Assembly (NCBI RefSeq): GCF_000250735.1 | Contig: NZ_AHZV01000182.1 | Location: 62,001 to 126,000 of the forward strand | Direction of reading: 5' to 3' | DNA length: 64,000 nt | Source of the DNA: Anaerophaga thermohalophila str. Valhall | GTDB taxonomy: Bacteria > Bacteroidota > Bacteroidia > Bacteroidales > Marinilabiliaceae | Part shown: piece by piece, positions 36,101 through 45,805 of the stretch | Numbering within the stretch: the first letter of the stretch is position 1 | Layout of the letters: each line of letters opens with the position of its first letter | Notes under the pieces: generated by a model | What the model saw: the letters and a program-made list of their open reading frames with translations, nothing else | Told to the model about the DNA's origin: nothing | Database searches by the model: none | Translations under genes and position numbers: made by a program

Positions 36101-37143
36101 TGTTCCTCCCTTCCCTTCTGGTCTTCCTTCGGGTCATCATCAGGAAATCTGAAAGAATACAGAACCGACTCCAGTTGCCAGACCAGATTTCGCTTTTCGG
36201 GTTTCTCGGGAGCATAAACATATCCTTCAGTCACCACAACACGATTGTTTTCGGGATCGATGTGAGCAAAACTCACGAAAGGACCCCCCATTATATCTCC
36301 TTCAACACGCCAAAGACCACGGATTTCAGCAACCTGGTGATCGTTGTGTTCAAATCGTTTATAAGTAACGGGCAACCGGCCTTCGGTGGTCATATATGAC
36401 CCTTCAGACGGCCCTGGAACATTCGCACGAAGAACAGAATCCCGCTTATTCAACAAGTACGGTTCCGTGATGCTTTCATATCCGGTATACTCAAATGAAT
36501 ATACAAACAAGCCCTGGCTGGTTAAAGGTGTTTCATTCGACATCCACATAAAATTCTTTCCCGGCTTATTTTCACTGAAGTTGACGGGAATAATCATAGA
36601 AGCATCCCATACTTCTTTAAATTTTTCGGTCAGGTTTTTGTTTATGTATTTTCTGTAATAAGCCTGACTCCTGTCCCGCTCGGCTCTGACAAAAAAACCG
36701 GTTAATTTTATCTCTTCTTCCCTAACGAGAGAATCGAGCTGCCAGGTATCTTGCGCATAAACTTCGGCCATGGCATGTTGCTTGCCCCACCTGTTTTTGT
36801 AATACCTGACATCAGGTTCGCGGTCATTGCCAAGAAAAACAATAACAAGATTTCTAAAAGGTTTCAACCTTTCACTAAAGGCACGGTGAGGGACAACAGA
36901 TACATCAAAAAGAGACTCTGCCTGCGGCAGACCAACCATGGGTTGACGCATAACAGAGAGCAGGGTTTTTCCTCCCGCACTTTCTTTTACCGAATCATTC
37001 ATTACAATAAGCATTTCTCCCATGCTACCCGATATATTGGGTTTATGAGCCCCTCCTTCATCCTTACACGAAAATAAAACCAGGAAAGCAACTACGGAAA
37101 GAAGTATCCTTATCTGTTTTGATGAAATATTCTTTAAGGCCAT
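36097..37143 (-). CDS. DUF4837 family lipoprotein
   Basis: 348 residues. A signal peptide with lipobox (LFSC, Cys26) predicts a lipid-anchored envelope protein. The body matches the Bacteroidota-specific DUF4837 family as I recognise it, with SGSMGEMLIVMNDSVKE, RAFSERLKPFRNLVIVFLGND and GLWRVEGDIMGGPFVSFAHID. Its function is unknown. The stop overlaps the ATG of the 131-residue gene. Family identification is from recollection of sequence style, so moderately sure. Confidence 0.8.
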   Translation of the reverse strand: MALKNISSKQIRILLSVVAFLVLFSCKDEGGAHKPNISGSMGEMLIVMNDSVKESAGGKTLLSVMRQPMVGLPQAESLFDVSVVPHRAFSERLKPFRNLVIVFLGNDREPDVRYYKNRWGKQHAMAEVYAQDTWQLDSLVREEEIKLTGFFVRAERDRSQAYYRKYINKNLTEKFKEVWDASMIIPVNFSENKPGKNFMWMSNETPLTSQGLFVYSFEYTGYESITEPYLLNKRDSVLRANVPGPSEGSYMTTEGRLPVTYKRFEHNDHQVAEIRGLWRVEGDIMGGPFVSFAHIDPENNRVVVTEGYVYAPEKPEKRNLVWQLESVLYSFRFPDDDPKEDQKGREEQ

Positions 37144-37323
37144 ATTATTAGTTTTGAGTGAAAATTTTGATGAAACTTTTTACTATCCCGATTCGTGACA
37201 TCACCGGTCTTTGTTTTTGAATTTATCAGTTTATCGTAAATTTACAAAAAATTGGATGAGTCCACTCTTACATAGCTCTTTTTGCCAATATCATCTATTG
37301 CGCAAAATTTTTCACATCCACTT

Positions 37324-38559
37324 TTAACGTGGCACCTCATCTTCAGATAGTCTACCTTTGATATCTGCCTTAAACCATTGACTTTCTATCTCCGAATCAA
37401 CACAATGAATGCCTGGATCATTCTTCTTATCCACAGGTTCCCAAACAATTAATTCTTGTCCGGCATAAAGATGCTTTTCTTCCAGATTGTTCCAGATCAT
37501 AATATCTTCAATCCTGCATTCATATTGCATAGCAATGGCATGGAAAAATTCACCGTGATTCACAATGTGAGTAGATTTTTGTCGCCCCGTAGTATCGCCA
37601 TAAGCCTGCATATTATCTTCTGCCGGATGCTCTTCAGTTTGAAAAAAGGGAAGCTGTTGATGGAAAACTTCAATTTTATCCTCGGGAATGACAATCCTTA
37701 CCGGACCCTGTTGAACAGGGATATAGTCCATTTTATAGACGGGGTTCAGGAACCGAAGCAGATTGACAGAAATACCGGTTAATCTGGATATTTGCTCAAA
37801 CGAAATACCACCTGGCACAGAAGTGGTCAGCAACTCTTCATAACGATATTGCGTCGGTGCCGGATAAATATTATAGGCATGATGATATTGCATGGCATAA
37901 TTAATTGCCACGAATGCAGGAACATAACCTCTTACCTGCTCGGGCAGATAAGGTCGGAGTTTCCAGTAATCTGTTTCACCTCCCGATTTTTCTATCGCCT
38001 CTTTAACTGCCCCGATGCCACCATTATAGGCAGCAATTGCCAACAACCAATCATTAAAGTTGTCGTACAAATATTTGAGATAACGACAAGCGGCATCGGT
38101 CGATTTCACAGGGTCGGCCCTTTCGTCAATGTAGGAAGTTATCCTTAAATCAAACATTCGCGAAGCCTGATATAAAAATTGCCAAAGTCCGTAAGCCCCG
38201 GATGTAGATTTTGCCTGTGGTTCCAGGGCGGATTCAATTACAGCCAGATATTTCAATTCAAGCGGAAGTTCATACTTATCCAGGTACTCTTCAAAAAGAG
38301 GGAAATAAAGCTGCGAACGGGACAATATACCGGCCAGATGTTCAGGTCGCTTAATTGTATAAACATCAATATAAGCCTGAACAAATTGATTGTAATGAAG
38401 TGGTATGGGTGTCTGCAAATCCAGTTTTTCTATCCTGGATTCTACCAGATAGACGGGAACATGATTATTCCCCCATACCTTTTCGGCTAACTTCGGTTGC
38501 ATTATGCAAATCAAAAATGCAAATATTCTAAACACCCGGAGTCCTGTCATACAAATCAA
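37324..38559 (-). CDS. Membrane-bound lytic transglycosylase with LysM domain (MltD-like)
   Basis: 411 residues. An N-terminal hydrophobic signal (IFAFLICIMQ) suggests export. The SLT domain (about residues 100-230) has the catalytic Glu in LAVIESALEPQAKS, GLWQFLYQASRMFDL and LLAIAAYNGGIGAVKEAI. A C-terminal LysM (HIVNHGEFFHAIAMQYECRI...LYAGQELIVWEP, about 335-385) should bind peptidoglycan. It cleaves the glycan strand to 1,6-anhydro ends in the periplasm. A terminator lies between it and the upstream tatA, implying its own promoter. Confidence 0.93.
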   Translation of the reverse strand: MICMTGLRVFRIFAFLICIMQPKLAEKVWGNNHVPVYLVESRIEKLDLQTPIPLHYNQFVQAYIDVYTIKRPEHLAGILSRSQLYFPLFEEYLDKYELPLELKYLAVIESALEPQAKSTSGAYGLWQFLYQASRMFDLRITSYIDERADPVKSTDAACRYLKYLYDNFNDWLLAIAAYNGGIGAVKEAIEKSGGETDYWKLRPYLPEQVRGYVPAFVAINYAMQYHHAYNIYPAPTQYRYEELLTTSVPGGISFEQISRLTGISVNLLRFLNPVYKMDYIPVQQGPVRIVIPEDKIEVFHQQLPFFQTEEHPAEDNMQAYGDTTGRQKSTHIVNHGEFFHAIAMQYECRIEDIMIWNNLEEKHLYAGQELIVWEPVDKKNDPGIHCVDSEIESQWFKADIKGRLSEDEVPR

Positions 38560-38585
38560 GTGAAGGTGGTTTAAAAAAGATAATA

Positions 38586-38605
38586 AAAGGGAGAAACCTC
38601 CCTTT
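38586..38605 (-). terminator. Terminator downstream of tatA
   Basis: On the minus strand AAAGGGAG, loop GTTT, CTCCCTTT, followed by TATTATCTTTTTT. This is a typical intrinsic terminator just before the transglycosylase gene. Confidence 0.75.
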
Positions 38606-38636
38606 CACAAAAGACGGACACTGGATAGTCCTTTCC

Positions 38637-38855
38637 TCAGGATTTCTCTTTTTCGGAATTGTCCTCCCCTTCTACAGGTTTCTTTTTATCTTCCGTAGCT
38701 TCATTCCGCGCCTTTTTAAATTCTCTCATTCCCTGTCCGAGTCCTTTCATCAGTTCAGGAATTTTTCGACCCCCGAACAACAATAAAATAGCCAGAATGA
38801 TTACAATCCATTCCCAACCGCCTGGTATTACCAAAAATAATGAAGAAGGTTCCAT
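38637..38855 (-). CDS. tatA: Twin-arginine translocase subunit TatA
   Basis: 72 residues. One N-terminal membrane helix ([16 protein letters not shown]), the hinge [21 protein letters not shown] amphipathic helix, and an acidic/Lys-rich tail. It forms the pore-like oligomer for folded-protein export together with TatC, which is not in the window. It has the single-helix length usual for TatA/E in Bacteroidota. No nearby Tat substrate is evident. Confidence 0.93.
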   Translation of the reverse strand: MEPSSLFLVIPGGWEWIVIILAILLLFGGRKIPELMKGLGQGMREFKKARNEATEDKKKPVEGEDNSEKEKS

Positions 38856-38993
38856 ATTTTCCTTTTTAAAATTAACATGAGGTTATATACTAAAAAGTTA
38901 TGTAGATGAGTTGTTCTGCCTCTTATTCACAAATGTATTAATTAATCGTGAAAAGTGTTGTGCATGCAAAATATTTTGTGACAAATCTGCCTC

Positions 38994-40313
38994 TTATTCG
39001 CTTAGCCATCGGAAAATATCGTTTCCGTTGGCATACAGCAGTAAAGCAATCAGCAAAATCATTCCGATGAGTTGAGCATGTTCCAGAAATTTTTCGCTGG
39101 GCTTTCTGCCCGTTACCATTTCATAAAGAAGGAACAAAACATGTCCTCCGTCAAGAGCCGGAATTGGCAAAATATTCATAAAAGCAAGAATCAACGACAG
39201 GAAGGCAGTGGTTGTCCAAAAACTTAACCAGTCCCAACTGGCCGGGAACAAACTGCCAATGGTTCCGAAACCTCCAACCTGACGCATTCCTTCTTTGGTG
39301 AAAATAAGTCTCAACTGTTTTACATAACTCGCCAACACACTGACACCTTTACTAATTCCGGCAGGAAAAGCTTCAAAAAAACCATATTTGTGTGTCTTTA
39401 CTTCAAGGTAATTGGAAGGCGATTTGGGTGCAATCCCAATCTTGCCCGACTTATTGACCAGAACAGGCAATGACATTAAAACACCATCCCTGTAGAATGA
39501 AATTATCGTGCTATCTCCCGTATATTTATTCAGTTCTGCTACAAATTCATGAAAAAACGGCGCCTCAGTACCGCTAACGGCGATCAGGCTGTCACCCTTT
39601 TTTATTCCGGCTTCCTCGGCAGGCATTCCGCTGATAATAGAATCTACAACAAACGGAATTCTGAACTGAGCAAACTGCTTCACCCCGCCTGAAAGAAACC
39701 GCTGTCCCAAACCGTCAGGCACGGGTAGCCGAAAAACCGAATCTCCCCGCTGAACAGTAAAAGACTCAGGTTCTTCAAGGAGAATGTAATGGACAACATC
39801 AGAAATGGTTTCAACTTCAAATGTGTCTATCGAAAGAATGATGTCGCCATCTTCAAGACCGATCTCATGACCAATGGGATGGTATGAATATCCGTATTTA
39901 GCACCGTCGACTGGAACATATGAATCTCCCCATTTAAAGAGTATCATCCAAAAGATGAACAAAGCCAGAATAAAATTAATCAAAACGCCGCCAACCATAA
40001 TTAAAAGTCGCTGCCATGCCGGCTTCGACCTGAATTCCCATGGCTGGGGAGGTTGCTTTAGTTGTTCTTTATCCATCGATTCATCAATCATTCCGGATAT
40101 TTTCACATATCCTCCAAGCGGAAGCCATCCAATTCCGTACTCGGTTTCTCCTTTTTTTAATTTGAATAAGGAAAAACCGGGGTTGAAGAACAGATAAAAC
40201 TTTTCAACACGCGTTTTGAAAATTTTTGCAAAAAAGAAATGTCCAAATTCATGAAGAATGATCAGGATAGAAAGGCTGAGAATGAGTTGCAATGCTTTTA
40301 TTAAAAATTCCAT
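38994..40313 (-). CDS. rseP: Site-2 intramembrane metalloprotease RseP
   Basis: 439 residues from ATG 40311-40313; an in-frame ATG at 40338-40340 would add nine polar residues before the first membrane helix. The zinc motif HEFGH is in IIILHEFGHFFFAK, the second metal site in MNILPIPALDGGHVLFL near the C-terminus, and a PDZ region covers about residues 200-290. Four or so membrane segments are visible. It cleaves membrane-bound regulators such as anti-sigma factors during envelope stress. It is 80-plus bases downstream of dxr, a common pairing. Confidence 0.95.
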   Translation of the reverse strand: MEFLIKALQLILSLSILIILHEFGHFFFAKIFKTRVEKFYLFFNPGFSLFKLKKGETEYGIGWLPLGGYVKISGMIDESMDKEQLKQPPQPWEFRSKPAWQRLLIMVGGVLINFILALFIFWMILFKWGDSYVPVDGAKYGYSYHPIGHEIGLEDGDIILSIDTFEVETISDVVHYILLEEPESFTVQRGDSVFRLPVPDGLGQRFLSGGVKQFAQFRIPFVVDSIISGMPAEEAGIKKGDSLIAVSGTEAPFFHEFVAELNKYTGDSTIISFYRDGVLMSLPVLVNKSGKIGIAPKSPSNYLEVKTHKYGFFEAFPAGISKGVSVLASYVKQLRLIFTKEGMRQVGGFGTIGSLFPASWDWLSFWTTTAFLSLILAFMNILPIPALDGGHVLFLLYEMVTGRKPSEKFLEHAQLIGMILLIALLLYANGNDIFRWLSE

Positions 40314-40419
40314 GCTCTTTTCTTGTTGTAATTTATTCAATCTGGTTTCAACGAACCCGATTTATTAATCAGGTTAAAACAATCACTAACTGAAAGCGTC
40401 ACAAATATATTGTTTTTCT

Positions 40420-41574
40420 TTATTTTTTTACTATTTCAGCAGCTAATGCTCTGGCCTCTTTATCGGATTCCAGATAATCTGAAAAAACAGGCTTCTCTAC
40501 ATAAGTTGCTTTTAACATGGTTTGTTCAATGACATTCGACATTTGCACGAACCCGATTCTCGAGGCCAGAAAAGCCTCCACGGCCACTTCGTTGGCAGCA
40601 TTCACAATACAAGGCATATTTCCCCCTTTGTTCATAGCTTCAAAGGCGAGAGAGAGGTTTCTGAAAACATTCACATCCGCTTTTTCAAACGTAAGTGTGG
40701 GGTAATCGGAAAAATTAAATCGTGGAAATTTATTCTCTAACCGTCCCGGATAGCCGAGTGCATATTGTATTGGCAGCCGCATATCAGGTAATCCCATCTG
40801 TGCCTTAATCGATCCATCCTCAAATTGCACCATTGAGTGAACGATGGATTGAGGATGCACAACAATCTCAATTTGTGTGGGTTGAACATCAAAAAGCCAC
40901 CTGGCCTCAATGGCTTCAAATCCTTTGTTCATTAAAGAAGCTGAATCGATGGTGATTTTGTCACCCATTTTCCAGTTTGGGTGATTCAGTGCCTGGCATC
41001 GGGTAACTTTCCTTAAAAATTCAACATCTTTGCCCCTGAAAGGGCCCCCGGATGCAGTAAGAATTATTTTTTCAACGGATCGCTTATTTTCTCCCTCCAG
41101 ACACTGAAATATTGCTGAGTGTTCGGAATCAACGGGTAAAACAGGGACATTCCTTTTTTGCGCCAGTTCCATTATCATATCTCCTGCTACCACCAGGGTT
41201 TCTTTATTTGCCAGGGCAATTGGTTTGCCGGCTTCTATAGCTTTAATGGTTGGAAGCAGGCCTGAGAAACCCACCAATGCCACCAAAACCATATCCACAG
41301 TACTCATTGCCCCTACCTGTGCCAAAGCATCACTGCCGGTATAAACTTTTACCGGCAGATTTGATAATTGATCCCGAACCCACTGATATTTATTTTGATC
41401 GCTGATCACTACGGCATTTGGGTGAAACTTTCTGGCCTGTTCAGTTAAAAGTTCGGCATTTTTCCCCGCAGTCAGCACTTCGACCTCGAAAAGACTGCTA
41501 TGCTGCTTTATTACCTCAAGCGCCTGCGTCCCGATAGAACCCGTAGAACCAAGAATCGCGATACGTCGTTTCAT
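40420..41574 (-). CDS. dxr: 1-deoxy-D-xylulose-5-phosphate reductoisomerase
   Basis: 384 residues. The NADPH-binding N-terminus is ILGSTGSIGTQALEVI. Substrate/metal segments: VDSEHSAIFQCLEG, TASGGPFRG, NHPNWKMGDKITIDSASLMNKGFE. It converts DXP to MEP, the committing step of the MEP isoprenoid pathway. The start ATG at 41572-41574 gives a normal N-terminus (MKRRIAILGSTGS). It is followed by rseP on the same strand. Confidence 0.97.
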   Translation of the reverse strand: MKRRIAILGSTGSIGTQALEVIKQHSSLFEVEVLTAGKNAELLTEQARKFHPNAVVISDQNKYQWVRDQLSNLPVKVYTGSDALAQVGAMSTVDMVLVALVGFSGLLPTIKAIEAGKPIALANKETLVVAGDMIMELAQKRNVPVLPVDSEHSAIFQCLEGENKRSVEKIILTASGGPFRGKDVEFLRKVTRCQALNHPNWKMGDKITIDSASLMNKGFEAIEARWLFDVQPTQIEIVVHPQSIVHSMVQFEDGSIKAQMGLPDMRLPIQYALGYPGRLENKFPRFNFSDYPTLTFEKADVNVFRNLSLAFEAMNKGGNMPCIVNAANEVAVEAFLASRIGFVQMSNVIEQTMLKATYVEKPVFSDYLESDKEARALAAEIVKK

Positions 41575-41578
41575 TCGT

Positions 41579-41783
41579 AAAAAATTTGTTTATTAAGGTC
41601 GAATGGAACTCGCATGAAAGCATTTATACAGATCCTTATTGTTGCAATCCTTGCCATGCTCGTTTCATTAGTAGATAATTTTTCTGAGTTACTGGTCTGC
41701 TGGAACCCGCATGAAAGTATTTACACCTCTGCGTTTAGGCTTTTTTAAACTGACTATTAACTTTATGGACAGACACTATTTAA
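41579..41783. repeat. R4 repeat units, R2 right half and R1 end
   Basis: 41579-41723 holds one full and one partial R4 unit: GGAACTCGCATGAAAGCATT, TATACA, CCTTGCCATGCTCGTTTCAT and, again, GGAACCCGCATGAAAGTATT. Then 41722-41760 is the right half of R2 (CTCTGCGTTTAGGC, TTTTTTAAACTGACTATTAA), joined to the outer end of R1 (ACTTTATGGACAGACACTAT). Confidence 0.65.
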
Positions 41784-41785
41784 TA

Positions 41786-42692
41786 TCAGAAAGATATATA
41801 CTCCTGCGGGTCGAGAGGAATACCATTATGCCAAAGTTCAAAATGCAGATGCGGCCCTGTGGTTAACTCTCCGGAATTGCCGACATTAGCAATAGCTTCG
41901 CCAGCTTTAACATGTTCACCGGTCGTTTTCAATAACCTTTCATTATGTTTATACATTGAAATGAAGTTATTGGCATGTTGGAGCTGAATAACATAACCGG
42001 TCTCAACAGTCCATCCCGAGAAAATAACAACCCCGTCCATTACAGCAGACACGCGGGCACCGGGCCCGGCAACTATGTCAACCCCGAAATGTCCTCGCGG
42101 ATCACCAAATTTATTGAGAACCATTCCCTTTAAAGGAGGAAAAAAGAAAGTGTTTTCGATAAGAACACCTAAATTATGTCCCGGCTGTTCAGAAACATTA
42201 AATTTTTCTTCTCGCTCAACCAACGCTCTGAAAATGGAATCTTCTTCCGATCTGGTAAATTCAATATCCTGCCATCCGGCGGTATCTTCAGTTTGGTCCT
42301 CTTCCGATGAAGCAGCCTGCTCTTGCACCGGAGTTGCTCTCTCTTCAGTTCCCGGAACCTCGCCACTGATAATCTGTTGCATATTGTCGATAAAATTATT
42401 CCTCTTTTCAATCTCCAGAAAAAGAGAATCAACTCGTTGTGCATTCCTTACTATCAACAATCTTTGATTGGCATCGGGATAACCCGGAATGTATTCTCTC
42501 AACCCCGTAAAAGCAATGATAAGTGTTACCAATACAATTAACAAAATGGCAGAAAAACCAACGATGGTAAATACATTGAGACGGGATAACCTGATCACCA
42601 ATACTTCTTCGTAGGTCTGTTCGTTGAAGATGGCCAGCTTATATTTACTTTTCTAGCTTTTTAATAAATTCTTTTCTTTTGATACCTGCCAT
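41786..42692 (-). CDS. M23 family metallopeptidase (N-terminus broken by a one-base insertion)
   Basis: About 301 residues when repaired. From ATG 42690-42692 the frame starts MAGIKRKEFIKKLE and then hits a stop. Removing one base from the T4 run at 42649-42652 leads into SKYKLAIFNEQTYEEVLVIR, the standard N-terminus of this Bacteroidota family. A membrane helix follows (IVGFSAILLIVLVTLIIAF), then a periplasmic coiled region, then the M23 domain with GHFGVDIVAG, YKHNERLLKTTGEHVKAGE and GPHLHFELW (zinc ligands H, D and H). It is a LytM-like peptidoglycan endopeptidase or divisome-associated factor. Without the repair the protein would need a TTG start at 42601 and lose its cytosolic head. Confidence 0.88.
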
Positions 42693-43370
42693 GATCTCAC
42701 TTTACATAAATTGTCATTATCTCTTTCATCTCACTCAAAACTCAAAATTCTCTATTTCGTCAGATTTTGAGCATGTCAGTACCAGCAAATCCCACAACCG
42801 GCTAATGACAAAAAACTACAGATTAAAATATTTTCATCCGTATAAAATTTATTTATTAAGGTCGGATGGAACTCGCATGCAAGCATTTATACATGTTTTA
42901 GTTGTGGTAAACCTTCCCATGCTCGTTTCATCAGTATAAAATTAGTCTAAGTTATTGGTCTGATGGAACTCGCATGCAGGATTTATACAGGTTCTTATTG
43001 CTGGAAACCTTATCATGCTTTAGTCATCTTACATTTAATAAGTTGTTACAGCTCTTAGAATTGTTAGTGCTGTTTAGTTGTTAATGTTGTTGATTATTGT
43101 TAGAGTGTTATATGTTTTATTACATTCTCTAACAATCTAACAATCTGTACTTCATGCTACCTTCCTGCCCTTTTACCCTCACACCTTTCCACCTTTACTC
43201 TTTGCTCACTGCCCCCATGCTCATGCTTTGGCCTGTCGGCTACTTTAATCTGACAAAATTAAGCAATATTATGGATGTTACGAAACAAAATTTCACAACA
43301 GACCTTCCATCTAAAAATATTAAACAACAGCCGGCATCTCAGAAATTATCAAAATTTAACACTCAAATCA
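42693..43370. repeat. Repeat-rich spacer: R4 units, R5 (inverted), TTGTTAG and pyrimidine tracts
   Basis: No gene recognised. 42837-43020 has two R4 units (GGAACTCGCATGCAAGCATT and ATGGAACTCGCATGCAGGAT). 43025-43106 is an inverted R5 copy (TAAGTTGTTACAGCTCTTAG). 43095-43145 is a TTGTTAG-type tract. 43150-43235 is a pyrimidine-rich tract that mirrors the purine-rich tract at 15110-15215. Confidence 0.6.
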
Positions 43371-43402
43371 TTTGGAACAGCCGCCAAAAGCTTTTATATT
43401 TG
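43371..43402 (+). promoter_or_regulatory. Promoter of tRNA-fMet
   Basis: TTTG (43371-43374) and TATATTTG (43395-43402), spaced by 20 bases, fit the Bacteroidota consensus exactly. The tRNA 5' end is 38 bases downstream. Confidence 0.8.
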
Positions 43403-43440
43403 CACCTGCAAAACAGAAACAAAAAATTAATAAAATATAT

Positions 43441-43513
<73 letters not shown>

Positions 43514-43515
43514 CT

Positions 43516-43553
43516 AAAAGCCGTAAACCAATAGGTTTTACGGCTTTTTTTTT
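43516..43553 (+). terminator. Terminator of tRNA-fMet
   Basis: AAAAGCCGTAAACC and GGTTTTACGGCTTTT form a stem (one bulged T) with a four-base loop, continuing into a run of T residues. Confidence 0.85.
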
Positions 43554-43559
43554 CAACAA

Positions 43560-43660
43560 TTCGTTAAAGTTTACAATCCAATGAAAAACCAATAGTTTAC
43601 GATTAAAAAGTTTTGTTTACTAAGATTCAGTATATCAAAATCATACAAATCATTTAACAA
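43560..43660 (-). repeat. R3 repeat, divergent partial copy
   Basis: Begins TTCGTTAAAGTTTACAATCC and continues CAGTATATCAAAATCATAC, matching the shared repeat end and the R3 middle (GTATATCAAAAT). The rest of the spacer up to 43922 is AT-rich with no clear feature. Confidence 0.55.
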
Positions 43661-43922
43661 CTATAATTCTAACATTTTGTCATCTTAACTTTCTCATAAC
43701 AAAAGTCCTGCATCTATTCATTCAGGCCTCTTCTTAACAAACTACCGGCACTTAACCTTGCCGGGGAATTTCCCTCACAATATACCATACGATTTTAGAC
43801 TCATCACAAAAAGCACCTTTTGTTCTAAAAAATAGACTGCACCATTGATTTACATATTTGTTTTTCTTAAATTGCAAAAGAAATTAAGCAAACCAGCTTT
43901 AAGCATTACACAATATATTAAA

Positions 43923-45620
43923 ATGAGAAACCTTCAAAACCTGTGCCTAACAGTAGCAATTTTATTTGCATTTATTTCTGTGTCATCAGGTCAGGACAGA
44001 ATTACCGGGAAACCCTTCGCCACCCGGTCCGAAGTAATCGGCGAAAAAGGAATGGTGGCCACAAGCCAGCCCCTTGCCACGCAAATTGGGATTGATGTTC
44101 TTAAGAACGGAGGAACAGCTGTCGACGCGGCCATTGCTGCTAATGCGGCATTAGGCTTAATGGAACCCACTGGAAGCGGAATCGGAGGCGATCTGTTTGC
44201 CATTGTATGGGATTCTCAAACCAAAAATCTTTACGGCATCAACGGAAGCGGACGCTCCCCCAGGTTACTTACCATCGACTACTTCCTTTCAAACAGAATG
44301 AAAAAGATACCGGCATACGGACCCCTGGCGGTTTCGGTGCCCGGATGTGTTGACGCATGGTTTGAACTCCATGAAAAGTTCGGAAAATTATCCATGGAAG
44401 AAATCCTTCAGCCGGCAATCACCTATGCCGAAGAAGGTTTTCCCGTAACCGAACTTATAAGCCATTATTGGAAGCTTTCGCTTAAACACTTTTCCGAATA
44501 TCCGAATGTAATGAGCACCTTCTCTGTTGACGGTGAAGCCCCTGAAAAAGGAGATATTTTCAGAAATCCGAATCTTGCCGGCACCTATCGCCTGATAGCA
44601 GAAGAAGGAAGAGATGCTTTTTATAACGGCCCCATCGCAGAAACCATCGTGAACTTTATACAAAACCAGGGCGGATTTTTAAGCAAAGAAGACTTTTCAC
44701 TTCACAAATCCGAGTGGGTAGACCCCTTACCGGTAGATTACCGGGGTTACACCCTGTGGGAACTTCCCCCCAACGGACAGGGAATCATCGCTCAGATAAT
44801 GCTCAACATCCTTGAAAGTTATGAATTTTCCCCTGAAGATTTCGGTACTCCCCGCCATTTGCATCTTGTCACCGAGGCCAAAAAACTGGCCTTCGAGGAT
44901 CGCGCCAAATTCATTGCCGACCCCGATTTTGCAAATATTCCTCTTAAGCAATTGCTATCTGATGAATACGCTGCTAAAAGAAGAGCTTTGATAGACACTG
45001 CTAAAGCCGGCGCCTATTCACCACGCGCTGAAAACCATAGCGAAACCGTTTATCTTACCGTCGCCGATCAATGGGGAAATATGGTATCGCTTATTCAAAG
45101 CAACTACCGCGGAATGGGATCGGGCATGGTTCCGCCCGGACTGGGCTTTATGATTCAAAACAGAGGTGAGCTTTTTTCCCTGAAGCCCGGAGATGCCAAC
45201 GAATATGCCCCGGGGAAGCGTCCTTTTCACACAATCATTCCGGCTTTTGTTACTAAAGACGATAAGCCCTGGCTGAGTTTCGGCGTAATGGGCGGTGATT
45301 TTCAACCTCAGGGGCACGTCCAAATATTGATGAACCTGATTGACTTTAAAATGAATCTTCAGGAAGCAGGGGATGCTCCAAGATTTGCGCATTCTGGCGG
45401 AAGTTCACCTACCGGCATCAGAGAGAAATCCACCGGAGAAATCCATGCAGAAAAAGGCATACCGTACCAGACCATAAGAGCTTTAATGCAAATGGGGCAT
45501 AAAGTAACTTACGAACTGGGTATTTATGGTGGATTCCAGGGGATCATGTATGACCATGAAAGAGGTATATATATCGGTGCCTCAGAATCCAGAAAGGATG
45601 GACAAGCCGCAGGCTATTAA
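43923..45620 (+). CDS. ggt: Gamma-glutamyltransferase (exported)
   Basis: 565 residues from ATG 43923, which is followed by a clear signal peptide (NLCLTVAILFAFISVSSGQ); upstream in-frame starts would bury it. GGT features: GGTAVDAAIAANAALGL, EPTGSGIGGDLFAIVW, GSGRSP. The autoprocessing nucleophile is Thr375 in SETVYLTVAD, aligned with the first Thr of the E. coli QTTHYSVVD. The second Thr and the His are replaced here. GGTs cleave gamma-glutamyl bonds such as glutathione in the periplasm. It is monocistronic, followed by the histidine kinase gene 185 bases on. Confidence 0.92.
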   Translation: MRNLQNLCLTVAILFAFISVSSGQDRITGKPFATRSEVIGEKGMVATSQPLATQIGIDVLKNGGTAVDAAIAANAALGLMEPTGSGIGGDLFAIVWDSQTKNLYGINGSGRSPRLLTIDYFLSNRMKKIPAYGPLAVSVPGCVDAWFELHEKFGKLSMEEILQPAITYAEEGFPVTELISHYWKLSLKHFSEYPNVMSTFSVDGEAPEKGDIFRNPNLAGTYRLIAEEGRDAFYNGPIAETIVNFIQNQGGFLSKEDFSLHKSEWVDPLPVDYRGYTLWELPPNGQGIIAQIMLNILESYEFSPEDFGTPRHLHLVTEAKKLAFEDRAKFIADPDFANIPLKQLLSDEYAAKRRALIDTAKAGAYSPRAENHSETVYLTVADQWGNMVSLIQSNYRGMGSGMVPPGLGFMIQNRGELFSLKPGDANEYAPGKRPFHTIIPAFVTKDDKPWLSFGVMGGDFQPQGHVQILMNLIDFKMNLQEAGDAPRFAHSGGSSPTGIREKSTGEIHAEKGIPYQTIRALMQMGHKVTYELGIYGGFQGIMYDHERGIYIGASESRKDGQAAGY

Positions 45621-45805
45621 TACATGAGCTCACTCCTGAAAGAGGCTTTTTTGCCAACTTCATTGCTGCAGATTCATAACATATATCTGCCAAAATCGAA
45701 AAGGCACCATAGTTAAATAATCACTATTAAAAAGTTGTTCGTCAAAAGATTTTGGATTAGTTTCAGTAAAAGTTTTTTTTGAAGTACGAAATTTTTTTTG
45801 AAGGT

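Noticed and set aside
40341-40419. Weak inverted repeat AACCCGATT/AATCAGGTT between dxr and rseP as a terminator
   Set aside because: Short, one mismatch and no T tract; not strong enough to annotate.
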